From Bacillota bacterium (GTDB taxonomy: Bacteria; Macinerneyibacteriota; Macinerneyibacteria; Macinerneyibacteriales; DSCS01), in NCBI GenBank assembly GCA_011048995.1, contig DSCS01000025.1, positions 1-64,000 on the forward strand: 64,000 nucleotides of DNA. The letters run 5' to 3'. This document shows, piece after piece, positions 9,946 through 19,507 of this stretch. The first letter of the stretch is position 1, and every line of letters begins with the position of its first letter. The notes beneath the pieces were generated by a model, which saw nothing but the letters and a program-made list of their open reading frames with translations, made no database searches and had not been told where the DNA came from. The translations under genes were made by a program, and so were the position numbers.

Positions 9946-11202
9946 ATGCTTACGGAAAAAATGATCCTTAAGGATACCCAGATCACTAAGTTTTCTCTTT
10001 ACGGCTTTTTCAAGAATTTAAAGTTTTTTGAGCCCTACCTTTTTATTTTCCTTATGGCAAACGGACAGAATCTTTTTCAAATCGGAATCCTTATGGCCAT
10101 TATGGAGACAGTCCTCTATCTTTTGGAGATCCCGTCCGGGCTCATCGCTGACCGTTACGGCCGCAAAAGGACCTTGGTAATCTGTTTTCTCTTTTACATC
10201 ATCTCTTTCATTATTTTTTTTACAGGGCACAGCTTTCCCGTTTATACCGCTGCCATGGTTTTTTTCGGCATGGGGGAGTCTTTCCGTTCCGGAACCCATA
10301 AAGCGATGATTTACCGCTATCTTGATATCAAAGCATGGGATTCCTACAAGACGCTGGTTTACGGGCGCACCCGTTCCTTCTCATTACTGGGGACAGCTCT
10401 TTCTTCTGTGGCAGCTATCGCCCTGGCTCTTCATCTGCCTGCCTTGCGGGCCATTTTTTTGGCAGCCATTGTCCCCTACCTTGCGGATATTATCCTGATT
10501 CTCAGTTATCCCGATTCTCTGGATAAAGAAGAACCGGATGCAGAGCCCCCCTCCTCTTTTTTTGCTTTTTCAAAAACCATTATCAAAAGTTTGGCGCTGA
10601 ACCCGCCCCTTCGCAAAGCGCTGCTCAACTCCTCTCTCTTTGACAGTGTCTTTAAGACGATCAAAGATTATATTCAACCCATCACCTTAGCCTATCTTAC
10701 CCTCCCGGCCGCGTGGAATGGGGGGTTCGACAAAGAAACAGGAGAAAAAATCGTTCTCGGGCTTCTCTATGCCCTTTTTGCCCTTTCAGGGGCCTTGGCC
10801 TCCCGATATGTTCACCGGCTTGTCCCCCGCTTCGGCCTTTCGGGGTTAGCTGACCGCTATATCCTTTGGGCGAGTCTGTTCTTTCTTCTAACCGCTTCTT
10901 TTTTAAGCCTGGACATCTTTTATCCTGTCCTGGGCCTTTACCTTTTGCTTAATGTTTTAAAAGATTCCCGGCGCCCCCTTTTAGTAGAGACGATAGGAAA
11001 CCTGGCCCGTAAAGAAGGACGGGCTACCGTCCTCTCCGTTGAAAGCCAGCTCAAATCTCTCTTCACAGTTCTTCTGGCACCCCTTTTCGGACTGATGGCC
11101 CAAAAGGCCTCTATCCCTGTTGCCTTTCTCTTCCTGAGTCTCCTGATGCTTTTCCTTTATTTTTTCCTGCGCACTCACGTCAACAAAGGAGGGACTGTAT
11201 GA
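9946..11202 (+). CDS. MFS transporter
   Basis: EIPSGLIADRYGRKRTLVICFLFYIISFIIFFTG; about 12 hydrophobic segments; start chosen from promoter position. Confidence 0.82.
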   Translation: MLTEKMILKDTQITKFSLYGFFKNLKFFEPYLFIFLMANGQNLFQIGILMAIMETVLYLLEIPSGLIADRYGRKRTLVICFLFYIISFIIFFTGHSFPVYTAAMVFFGMGESFRSGTHKAMIYRYLDIKAWDSYKTLVYGRTRSFSLLGTALSSVAAIALALHLPALRAIFLAAIVPYLADIILILSYPDSLDKEEPDAEPPSSFFAFSKTIIKSLALNPPLRKALLNSSLFDSVFKTIKDYIQPITLAYLTLPAAWNGGFDKETGEKIVLGLLYALFALSGALASRYVHRLVPRFGLSGLADRYILWASLFFLLTASFLSLDIFYPVLGLYLLLNVLKDSRRPLLVETIGNLARKEGRATVLSVESQLKSLFTVLLAPLFGLMAQKASIPVAFLFLSLLMLFLYFFLRTHVNKGGTV

Positions 11203-11648
11203 AAAGAACCGCTGTCCTCATTTTTCTTTTATTTATCTTCTCCGGCCTTCTGGCGGCCGGCCCCTATGATTTCGGCATCGGATTTGTTCTGGGTGAACCG
11301 ACAGGGGTTACAGTAAAATACTGGAACAGCGAAAAAAGCGCTTTCGACGGGGCTATAGCCTGGTCTTTTTCAGGAGAAAAGAAACTTCATCTTCATGCCG
11401 ATTATTTAGTTCATTCTCTGAACGCCTATACCATCGACAAAGCTCCCTTTCATCTCTATTACGGCATAGGCGTCCGTATCAAATTTTCTGATAAAACCCG
11501 TTTGGGGAGCCGTATCCCTCTGGGGACATCCTATACCCCCACATCAGCCCCGCTGGAGATCTTTTGTGAGGTCATTCCCCTTTTGGATCTGGTTCCCGAT
11601 ACTGATTTTCAATTAAACGCGGGACTAGGTTTACGCTATTACTTTTGA
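11199..11648 (+). CDS. Small secreted/outer-membrane-like hypothetical protein
   Basis: Signal peptide, GIGFVLGEPTGVTVKYW, barrel-like C-terminus LNAGLGLRYYF; ATGA overlap with the MFS gene. Confidence 0.6.
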   Translation: MKRTAVLIFLLFIFSGLLAAGPYDFGIGFVLGEPTGVTVKYWNSEKSAFDGAIAWSFSGEKKLHLHADYLVHSLNAYTIDKAPFHLYYGIGVRIKFSDKTRLGSRIPLGTSYTPTSAPLEIFCEVIPLLDLVPDTDFQLNAGLGLRYYF

Positions 11649-11652
11649 ACCG

Positions 11653-11682
11653 GCGCCCCTTGTTCTGAAGAACAAGGGGCGC
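11653..11682. terminator. Bidirectional terminator hairpin between convergent genes
   Basis: gcgccccttgttct-ga-agaacaaggggcgc, perfect 14-bp inverted repeat. Confidence 0.7.
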
Positions 11683-11693
11683 TTATTTGATGA

Positions 11694-13352
11694 TCAGAAA
11701 AGTCCGCTGATCTCTCCTTTTTCGTCGATATCAATGACCTCAGCTGCCGGCTTCTTGGGAAGTCCGGGCATACGCATAATAGTGCCGCTGACAGGGACCA
11801 GAAAACCGGGGCCGGCATTGACAATGATCTGGCGGATCTCCACGTCAAAATTCTCGGGACGCCCCAAAAGCTTCGGGTCATCTGAGAGGGAGTATTGGGT
11901 CTTAGCCATACAGATCGCTAAATTGTCATAGCCGTTCTTTGCGATCTGTTTCAAATCAGCCAAGGCTTCTTTGCTATAGATGACAGAGCGGGCTCCATAG
12001 ATCTCGCGGGCAATGGTTTCGATCTTCTTTTCAACAGAAGCCTCCAAATCATACAGAAAGCGAAGCTTATTCTCACCGCTTTCAATGACTTCTACTATTT
12101 TTTCTGCCAATTCACGAGCCCCTTCTCCCCCTTTGGCCCAACAGTCAGCGACAATAATATCGTAGTGCATAGCCACACAACAGGTCTTGATGGCTTTGAT
12201 CTCTTCATCAGTGTCTTCCGTGAACCTGTTAATGGCAATAACCGGTTTTATTCCGAATTTCACGGCATTTTCAATATGTTTTTCCAGGTTGATCAGCCCT
12301 TTAGCCACAGCATAGGGGTTCGGCTCTTTCAACTGATCTTTCGCCACTCCACCATGAAGTTTCAATGCACGGACAGTCGCAACCAGTACTAAGGCTTCCG
12401 GCTGCAGCCCGGCATAACGGCATTTGATGTTGAGGAACTTTTCTCCGCCCAGATCAAACCCGAATCCGGCTTCTGTCACCGCATAATCCGCATACCGCAT
12501 CGCCATTCTTGTGGCCAGGACACTGTTGGTCCCCTGGGCAATATTGGCGAAGGGGCCCCCGTGAATAAAGGCCGGGACATGTTCAATACTTTGGACCAGG
12601 TTCGGTTTCAAGGCCTCTTTCAACAATGCGCTTACGGCTCCGGCGATCTTGAGATCCGCTACAGTTACAGGCTTTCTTTCATAATCATAAGCGACGACAA
12701 TGCGGGCGATCCTCTTTTTTAAATCGGCATAATCTTCAGAAAGGCACAGGGTGGCCATGATTTCAGAAGCTGCAGTAATGTCAAAAGTCCCTTCACGGGG
12801 AAAACTGCTTTTGGGTCCGCCAAGGCCGACGATAATATGGCGCAGCGAGCGGTCATTCATATCCATGACCCGGGGCCAGACAATGCGCCGGGGATCGATG
12901 GGAAGCGTTCTCTGATGAAGAGTATTATCGATGACAGCAGCGATAAGATTATGGGCTGAAGAAATAGCATGCAGATCTCCCGTAAAATGCAGGTTGATCT
13001 CTTCCATGGGCAGGACCTGAGAGTAGCCGCCGCCTGTCGCTCCGCCTTTCATTCCCATGACCGGCCCTAAAGAAGGCTCGCGGAGGGCAATGGCCGTTTT
13101 TTTCCCTATAGCAGCCAATCCCTGGGCTAATCCGATGGTCACCGTGGTCTTCCCCTCTCCGGCTGCTGTGGGAGTCAACGCCGAAACTAAAATGAGATGC
13201 CCTTCACGCTCTTTTTTTTCCAAGGCTTTTAAACTGATTTTTGCCTTATACTTTCCGTAAGGCTCTACACAGTCCTCTTTGACCCCCAGCTCTGAAGCGA
13301 TCTCTTCTACGGGTTTCAACACAGCTTTTTTTGCAATATCAATATCACTCAT
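11694..13352 (-). CDS. fhs: Formate--tetrahydrofolate ligase
   Basis: LTPTAAGEGKTTVTIGLAQGLAAIGKK, ALREPSLGPVMGMKGGATGGGYSQVLPMEEINLHFTGD; start MSDIDIAKK. Confidence 0.97.
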   Translation of the reverse strand: MSDIDIAKKAVLKPVEEIASELGVKEDCVEPYGKYKAKISLKALEKKEREGHLILVSALTPTAAGEGKTTVTIGLAQGLAAIGKKTAIALREPSLGPVMGMKGGATGGGYSQVLPMEEINLHFTGDLHAISSAHNLIAAVIDNTLHQRTLPIDPRRIVWPRVMDMNDRSLRHIIVGLGGPKSSFPREGTFDITAASEIMATLCLSEDYADLKKRIARIVVAYDYERKPVTVADLKIAGAVSALLKEALKPNLVQSIEHVPAFIHGGPFANIAQGTNSVLATRMAMRYADYAVTEAGFGFDLGGEKFLNIKCRYAGLQPEALVLVATVRALKLHGGVAKDQLKEPNPYAVAKGLINLEKHIENAVKFGIKPVIAINRFTEDTDEEIKAIKTCCVAMHYDIIVADCWAKGGEGARELAEKIVEVIESGENKLRFLYDLEASVEKKIETIAREIYGARSVIYSKEALADLKQIAKNGYDNLAICMAKTQYSLSDDPKLLGRPENFDVEIRQIIVNAGPGFLVPVSGTIMRMPGLPKKPAAEVIDIDEKGEISGLF

Positions 13353-15114
13353 TCGCCCCCTCCTTTCCGTAATTGAACAATATACCGGACAAATATTCCT
13401 TATTATAACGCTGGAAATGGTCGCTGATGAGATGAACATCATTGAACTGAAAGCTGGACTGGACGATCTGTTTACATTTATCATATTCCACGGCACGGAT
13501 GATTTTTTTCATTTCCAGGAGATTGGACGGGGCCACGGAAAGAGTATCCAGGTCCATTCCGATAAGAAGCAACGCATATTCGGCCATTCCCGCCATCTGT
13601 CCGCACATGGCGACCGGGATTCCGTTTTGATGGCCGTTGTTGACCGTCATTTTTATGAGTCTTAAAATCGCAGGATGAATAGGGTTATAAAGATAGGAGA
13701 TCTTTTCATTGACCCGGTCTACGGCCAAAGTATATTGAATGAGGTCATTGGTCCCGATGCTGAAAAAATCAACCTCTGTAGCCAAAATATCCGAGATCAC
13801 CGCAGCAGAAGGAATCTCGATCATAATCCCGACTTTGATCTCCTCATCAAATTCGGTTCCCCGCTCCTTTAACTCATCCATTGCCTCACCCAGAACCGCT
13901 TTTGCCTGGCGCAGTTCATCCACTCCTGAAATCATGGGAAACATGATCCGTATATTTTTCAGTTTTGAAGCCCTCAGAATCGCTTTGAGCTGTGTCTTAA
14001 AAAAATCCTTGTACTCCAGGCAAAGCCGTATTCCCCGGAGCCCCAAAAAAGGGTTCATCTCTTTTGGGACTTCAAAGTGCGAAATAAACTTGTCTCCGCC
14101 TAAGTCCGCAGTGCGGATAACGACTTCTTTAGGGTAGATGATCTGGGAAATATATTGATAGGTCTCCGCCTGTTCCTCTTCTGTGGGGAGGATATTGCGC
14201 ATAAAAAGATATTCTGTCCTGAAAAGCCCGACCCCGTCTGCGCCGTAACTGTTCACCAAATCAGCTTCATTGACCAGCTCCATATTGATCTCTAATTTGA
14301 TTCTTTTCCCGTCCCGTGTCACGGCTTCTTCATTTCGAAGTTTTTCCAGGCTTTTGATATAGCGGACATATTCACGGCGCAAGGTCTGATAGGCCTTGAC
14401 CGTCTCTTCATCAGGGTCGATAATAACTCTATTACTGTTGGAATCGACAATGATCAAATCGTCCGGGCGGACCTCTGACAGAATATTCGATACCCCCACG
14501 ATTGCAGGGACTTCAAGAGAGCGGGCCATAATCGCTGCATGAGATGTCGTTCCCCCGACTTCAGTGACCAACCCCCCGATACGCTTTTTCCCTAATTCCA
14601 CCATATCCGAGGGAGAAATATTATGAGCGATAATGATCAAGTCTGTATGATCGCCTGCTAATTCCGGGGCCATCTGTATCCCTAAATAGTTTTTTAAGAT
14701 CCTTTTCCCCACATCCAAAAGATCATTGGCCCGTTCTTTTAAATATTCATCGGGCATATTTTCAAAGATCTGAACCAAGCTGTTCAGGGTCTCCGTGAAG
14801 GCATAATCAATGGAGACACTTTCTTCTCTGGCATTTTTAATGGCTTTTTCCACTAAATTAGGATCATTGACCAGTAAAATATGGGCATCGAAAATAGCTG
14901 ATTCTTCAATGCCGATCTCATGTCTCACGGTATTTTTAATCTTTTTCAGTTCCCTTTTGGTCTTTTCTACCGCTTTTTGAAAAAGAACGATCTGCTCTTC
15001 CAGTTCTTTTTCACCGGCATGAGCGCGCTTAATATTAAACCCCGTCCCTTTCAGCGGAAGGGCATGCCCGATTGCAATTCCCGAGGATGAAGGAATCCCG
15101 CGAAAAACTTTCAC
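13345..15114 (-). CDS. ptsI: PTS phosphoenolpyruvate-protein phosphotransferase (enzyme I)
   Basis: GGTTSHAAIMARSLEVPAIVG, GLFRTEYLFM, MCGQMAG; likely GTG start (VKVFRGIPSSSGIAIG). Confidence 0.96.
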   Translation of the reverse strand: MKVFRGIPSSSGIAIGHALPLKGTGFNIKRAHAGEKELEEQIVLFQKAVEKTKRELKKIKNTVRHEIGIEESAIFDAHILLVNDPNLVEKAIKNAREESVSIDYAFTETLNSLVQIFENMPDEYLKERANDLLDVGKRILKNYLGIQMAPELAGDHTDLIIIAHNISPSDMVELGKKRIGGLVTEVGGTTSHAAIMARSLEVPAIVGVSNILSEVRPDDLIIVDSNSNRVIIDPDEETVKAYQTLRREYVRYIKSLEKLRNEEAVTRDGKRIKLEINMELVNEADLVNSYGADGVGLFRTEYLFMRNILPTEEEQAETYQYISQIIYPKEVVIRTADLGGDKFISHFEVPKEMNPFLGLRGIRLCLEYKDFFKTQLKAILRASKLKNIRIMFPMISGVDELRQAKAVLGEAMDELKERGTEFDEEIKVGIMIEIPSAAVISDILATEVDFFSIGTNDLIQYTLAVDRVNEKISYLYNPIHPAILRLIKMTVNNGHQNGIPVAMCGQMAGMAEYALLLIGMDLDTLSVAPSNLLEMKKIIRAVEYDKCKQIVQSSFQFNDVHLISDHFQRYNKEYLSGILFNYGKEGANE

Positions 15115-15118
15115 CCGT

Positions 15119-15388
15119 CTACTCTCCTTCCCCGAACTTGTCTTTGATGAGATTCTCAACAGCTTCCATAGCCTCCTCCTCATCATCGCCTTCGGTCTTC
15201 AATGTCACCACCTGGCCTTGAGAGACAGCCAGCATCATCACTCCGAGAATGCTTTTGGCATTGACATTTTGATTTTTGTATTCAATAAAGATCTCCGCAT
15301 GGAACTTTGTCGCTTCCTGCACTAACAGAGCGGCTGCACGGGCATGCAGCCCTAATTTGTTCACGATCTCCACCTCTTTTTTCAGCAT
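15119..15388 (-). CDS. ptsH: Phosphocarrier protein HPr
   Basis: MLKKEVEIVNKLGLHARAAALLV (His15) and NAKSILGVMMLA (Ser46). Confidence 0.96.
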   Translation of the reverse strand: MLKKEVEIVNKLGLHARAAALLVQEATKFHAEIFIEYKNQNVNAKSILGVMMLAVSQGQVVTLKTEGDDEEEAMEAVENLIKDKFGEGE

Positions 15389-16116
15389 AGTATTCCCCCC
15401 AGAAGTAAGATAACCATTGTCAACCCCAGAATCAGAATATTGGGCATTCTTCGTATAAGAAAGATGATTAAGACAGAAGAGAGAAGAACAGGCCACCCGT
15501 ATCCCAAACCTTCGGAAAACAGCCAAATGATACCCAATCCCCAAAATACACCCAGCAGCATTATAGCAGTCCTTCTTAAAAAATCCACTTTTTTCTGTAT
15601 TTCAAGCTTCTTCAGGTAGATGATCAGCGAGCGTCCGTAGCGATATCCCACATCCAGCCCTTTAAAGCGAAAAGCGATGTGAATCAGATTATAACCGCTC
15701 CAATACAGGATCAAACCAATCGCGGCCCCGACAGGAGCCGGGGCCATAAAAAGAAAGATAACCGTGCAGAGGATGAAAAAGGGCTTCAACCCTCCCCAGA
15801 AGAGAGAATCTCCCAAGGCAGCCAAAGGCCCCATGAGCTTCAGCTTTATATTTTCGATTTCTGAAAGCAGCTCCTCGTTCTGAGTCATCTCATACTCTTT
15901 TTCCAAACGGAGCACCGCTCCGATGATAAAGGAAGCCATAAACGGATGCGTATTGAAATAGGTGTTGTAACGGCGCAGTTCTTTTTCACGCGATGAAGAA
16001 CTCAAATGGCCTAACGGCGGGCTCAGAGCAAAGAAAAAACCTGTATTCATCATTTTATCGTAATTCCACAACAGCTGGATAAAAAAGGTGCGCAGGAATG
16101 TTATAAAATGGCCCAC
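15382..16116 (-). CDS. PTS mannose/fructose/sorbose family IID component
   Basis: YNTYFNTHPFMASFIIGAVLRLEKEYE, MGPLAALGDSLFWGGLKP. Confidence 0.92.
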   Translation of the reverse strand: MGHFITFLRTFFIQLLWNYDKMMNTGFFFALSPPLGHLSSSSREKELRRYNTYFNTHPFMASFIIGAVLRLEKEYEMTQNEELLSEIENIKLKLMGPLAALGDSLFWGGLKPFFILCTVIFLFMAPAPVGAAIGLILYWSGYNLIHIAFRFKGLDVGYRYGRSLIIYLKKLEIQKKVDFLRRTAIMLLGVFWGLGIIWLFSEGLGYGWPVLLSSVLIIFLIRRMPNILILGLTMVILLLGGILC

Positions 16117-16793
16117 AAAATCCCTCCGGCAGTAAGCCCGGCCAGAATGCCTCCCACTAAATAGGGGTTATTCTTTCTGTCATTAAACCGGTCAAGAAGA
16201 AAAAGAACCGTCATTACAGGCATGGCTTTCCATATCATCAGCAGATAATGCTCCTGAAAGAAATTCTGCCATAAAGGAGCCGACCAGACAGCGATCTTAT
16301 GAACACTCCAGGAGAGGAGAAGAATGCTGACCCAGTTGATAAAAACAAACACTCCTGCGGAGACAAGCCCCTGCCCCAGGAAGAAAGAATATTTCCCATG
16401 CTTTCCAAAGGCTTCAAAAGCGGCCTCTGCCCACTCATTATGCAGTTTTCGGAAAAAATGGTCGATACTGCGTCCCCAATACCCTGCAATAACAGACGGG
16501 AAAAAGAGGGCCGGCATCACCCAGGCCCCATCTCCCCGGGTCAAAAGAAAGCCTCCCCAAAAGACAGCTCCTGAAAAGGCCGCTGAAGGAGGAATAGAGG
16601 CCCCGACAGCCAGACGCCCCAAAAAAATAAATTCCAGGTTCATGCCGGCGGTTATCCCCTCTGCCGTGTGGCCGCTGACAGCCCCCAGCAAGGGAAGCAT
16701 AAAGAGAGGCTCTGAAAGCATAAACTGGCCGATATAAGTCATATCAAGGATTAAAAAGGCTGCAAGAAGAGTGGAGAGAAAATAAAGTGTCAT
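16101..16793 (-). CDS. PTS mannose/sorbose family IIC component
   Basis: Polytopic; LGAVSGHTAEGITAGMNLEFIFLGRLAVGASIPPSA; position between IIB and IID. Confidence 0.88.
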   Translation of the reverse strand: MTLYFLSTLLAAFLILDMTYIGQFMLSEPLFMLPLLGAVSGHTAEGITAGMNLEFIFLGRLAVGASIPPSAAFSGAVFWGGFLLTRGDGAWVMPALFFPSVIAGYWGRSIDHFFRKLHNEWAEAAFEAFGKHGKYSFFLGQGLVSAGVFVFINWVSILLLSWSVHKIAVWSAPLWQNFFQEHYLLMIWKAMPVMTVLFLLDRFNDRKNNPYLVGGILAGLTAGGILWAIL

Positions 16794-17263
16794 AACAATT
16801 GCAGGAAATCACTTTTTTTATCGGTGGGGACAATGCGCCCTTCTATCTTTATCCCCTGCCGGGCCAAACTTTTTATTTTTTCAATATCGGTGTCATCCAA
16901 ATAAACCGCCCGGGTCACTTGCTCTTTTCCCGGGGAAAACCGCATGCCGCCCACATTTAACTCATCGATTTGAATTCCCCGTCCGACAAGATGCTCCACG
17001 ACTTCGGGAGTCCGGACAAGGACGATCGTGCGGAGTTTTTTGTCCCGGGACAATGAAGGAAGTTTTTTAACTGCTTCATGCTCGCTGAAAATATTAAGCT
17101 GCAAATCATAAGGCGCGCTCATCTCCATGAGCGTTCTGTCAAATTCATTCGCTGCCACTTCATCATCGACCACAAGCAGATGATTGGCTTCCAGGGCATT
17201 TTTCCACCCTACCGCCACCTGGCCGTGAACCAATCTGTCATCAACCCGAAACAATAAGATCAT
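16790..17263 (-). CDS. PTS mannose/fructose/sorbose family IIB component
   Basis: RVDDRLVHGQVAVGW active-site motif. Confidence 0.93.
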   Translation of the reverse strand: MILLFRVDDRLVHGQVAVGWKNALEANHLLVVDDEVAANEFDRTLMEMSAPYDLQLNIFSEHEAVKKLPSLSRDKKLRTIVLVRTPEVVEHLVGRGIQIDELNVGGMRFSPGKEQVTRAVYLDDTDIEKIKSLARQGIKIEGRIVPTDKKSDFLQLL

Positions 17264-17264
17264 A

Positions 17265-17672
17265 TCACTCCTCTTTCCGCTCCTGCCACTCTCTCTTCAT
17301 ATCAATAACCGAACGAACGCCTTCTTTTCCTATCATATCCCGAATCGCTTCGGGTTTCAATGTGAACTTTGCCGAGTAAAAAGCAATGAGCATTGGAAGG
17401 TTTACGCCTGCAAAGGCATAGACAGAATCCCTGTCCAAAAAACGCATGACGGTATTGGCACAACTTCCTCCGAAAATATCCGTAAAGATAAAAAGAGCCT
17501 CCCCGCTATGGCTTTGTATATGCTGTTCCACCTTTTGCCGATAAAGGGAGATGGAATCTCCGGGATAGAACCCCAGGACATGGACATCTTCCATTTTTCC
17601 GACGATCATTTCCGCCGAAGCCAAGAGGGCTTCGCCCAATTCCCCATGGGTTAAAATATAAGCTTCAATCAT
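17265..17672 (-). CDS. PTS mannose-type IIA component
   Basis: MIEAYILTHGELGEALLASAEMIVGKMEDVHVLGFYPGDS; ATGA overlap with whiA. Confidence 0.9.
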   Translation of the reverse strand: MIEAYILTHGELGEALLASAEMIVGKMEDVHVLGFYPGDSISLYRQKVEQHIQSHSGEALFIFTDIFGGSCANTVMRFLDRDSVYAFAGVNLPMLIAFYSAKFTLKPEAIRDMIGKEGVRSVIDMKREWQERKEE

Positions 17673-18559
17673 GCCTCCTCCTTCCATCGCTCATACAAGA
17701 GCACAATTCTCTTCAGACGGGAAGAGACCCCTCCCTTTGACAACGGGGGACGGGCCAGTTTTCCCAGCTCTGACAAGGTCAATGACGGGTGTTCCAGACG
17801 CAGCCAAGCGACTTCCCGAAGAGGAGCCGGAAGAGACTCCAGCCCGGGGCCGTTTTTCAGTTCTTCCAAGACCGGACGCATGCGCTCATACCCGTTGACC
17901 TGGCGGGTCAAATTAGCCATGCTGTAATTCGTCAGCCGCACAGTGCTATTTTTATCTTTTTTGAAATCTCTGTATTGAGATAGTTTTTCTACCATAGCCC
18001 GACAATGAATATGAGTCAAAAAAAAGATCAGATTCTCTCCCCCTTTAATCAGAAAGCGCCCGGGATAAATATAAAATTTCACATTCCATTGATTCAATGT
18101 AGAAAGCAACATGTCAGTAAAGGGGCCGGGCTCGCGGATCTCCAGCTGGTATCCTTCTTCAAAATTAACCAGATACCCTTTATATAGGACCGTCTCCCGT
18201 ACAAATTGGACAAGACAGCAGGAAGAAGAGACAGAGACATCGGGCATAAACTCATCTTCAGCAGAAAAGAGGTTCAGCTCCTGCCAAATAGGGCGAGGAG
18301 CAAAGATTTGCACCCAATACTTTTTATCATCAAAAAGGATCTCTAATTCTTTTTGTCGGGGAAAGGCGCTTTTAAAGATCCGGATCGTCCTTCTGAGAAG
18401 AGCCGGATCTTCTTTTTTAAATTCCACCATAAGCCCGCGCTTCGTAATATGAAAAGAACCATAAAGGCGCAAGGCCACTTTCAAGGCTGTGATCAGACAA
18501 CATCGCTGTCCGGGTATTTCATTTTTGATCTGCTCCCTCAGGATCTCATTGGCTTTCAT
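17669..18559 (-). CDS. whiA: WhiA-like DNA-binding regulator
   Basis: C-terminal LREVAWLRLEHPSLTLSELGKLARPPLSKGGVSSRLKRI matches the WhiA HTH pattern; N-terminal half reads as a LAGLIDADG-like domain; hprK neighbour. Confidence 0.85.
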   Translation of the reverse strand: MKANEILREQIKNEIPGQRCCLITALKVALRLYGSFHITKRGLMVEFKKEDPALLRRTIRIFKSAFPRQKELEILFDDKKYWVQIFAPRPIWQELNLFSAEDEFMPDVSVSSSCCLVQFVRETVLYKGYLVNFEEGYQLEIREPGPFTDMLLSTLNQWNVKFYIYPGRFLIKGGENLIFFLTHIHCRAMVEKLSQYRDFKKDKNSTVRLTNYSMANLTRQVNGYERMRPVLEELKNGPGLESLPAPLREVAWLRLEHPSLTLSELGKLARPPLSKGGVSSRLKRIVLLYERWKEEA

Positions 18560-19505
18560 GATTTCTGCGTGTTTTTTCCCTGATCTGTTTCATCATGGAT
18601 GTAGCCAATTTCATCGGGGTGTCATAGCCTCTTTTTTTCGCGTATTCATTTTTAGCGATGACTTCTATGACGGTGCTGATGCTTTTCCCCGGAGTCACGG
18701 GAACCGTATACATGGGAAGGTCCATCCCTAATAAGCGAAAATGTTCACGGTCGATTCCCAGCCGCTCAAAATGCTTTTTCTTATCAAAAAGAACCAAATT
18801 GACGACACAATCAACCTTTTTCTCCTCAGTGACAGCTTTTAATCCGTAAAGCTCTTTAATATCAATGATTCCCACACCGCGGATTTCGATATAATGGCGG
18901 GCCATCTCTTTGGACTCTCCCAACAGCCTGTTTTTAATGCGTCTGATCACAATACTGTCGTCAGCTACCAGACGATAGCCCCTTCGGACAAGTTCCAAAG
19001 CACATTCGCTTTTCCCTATCCCGCTCTCTCCGATAATAAGCACTCCCTGCTCAGCAACGTCGACAAAGCAGCCGTGAACCAGGGTTTCCCGGGCAAACAG
19101 TTCTTCCAGAATATCCAGAAGGGAGAATTGAAGCTCCTGATAAGGAAGGGATAAAAGAAAAAGAGGGATCTGATTTTTTCGGGCAAAAGCTTCCAGGTCC
19201 CCGTCACAATGGACGCTGTGCTGAAGAATAAAAGCCAAAGCTTTGACTTTGACGAATTGCTGAAGGACATCCGCCTTTTTTTCTTTGGAGAGCGTGCTGA
19301 AAAATGCGACTTCCCGTTTTGTCAAAATGATGAGGCGCTCTTCGGGGAAATAATCCCAATATCCTGCCAGAGCAATACCGGGTGAAACAAAAATGGGGGA
19401 AGAAACAGGCTTATTCAGCCATTCTTTCTCCCCCCGGAATTCAAAGGGAAGGTCATTTTTCTCAAGTTCGCGGTAAAGATCCCAAACCGTGACATTTTTT
19501 TCCAT
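18546..19505 (-). CDS. hprK: HPr(Ser) kinase/phosphorylase
   Basis: GVLIIGESGIGKSECALELVRRGYRLVADDSIVIRR, EIRGVGIIDIKELYG. Confidence 0.97.
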   Translation of the reverse strand: MEKNVTVWDLYRELEKNDLPFEFRGEKEWLNKPVSSPIFVSPGIALAGYWDYFPEERLIILTKREVAFFSTLSKEKKADVLQQFVKVKALAFILQHSVHCDGDLEAFARKNQIPLFLLSLPYQELQFSLLDILEELFARETLVHGCFVDVAEQGVLIIGESGIGKSECALELVRRGYRLVADDSIVIRRIKNRLLGESKEMARHYIEIRGVGIIDIKELYGLKAVTEEKKVDCVVNLVLFDKKKHFERLGIDREHFRLLGMDLPMYTVPVTPGKSISTVIEVIAKNEYAKKRGYDTPMKLATSMMKQIREKTRRNHESQ

Positions 19506-19507
19506 AA

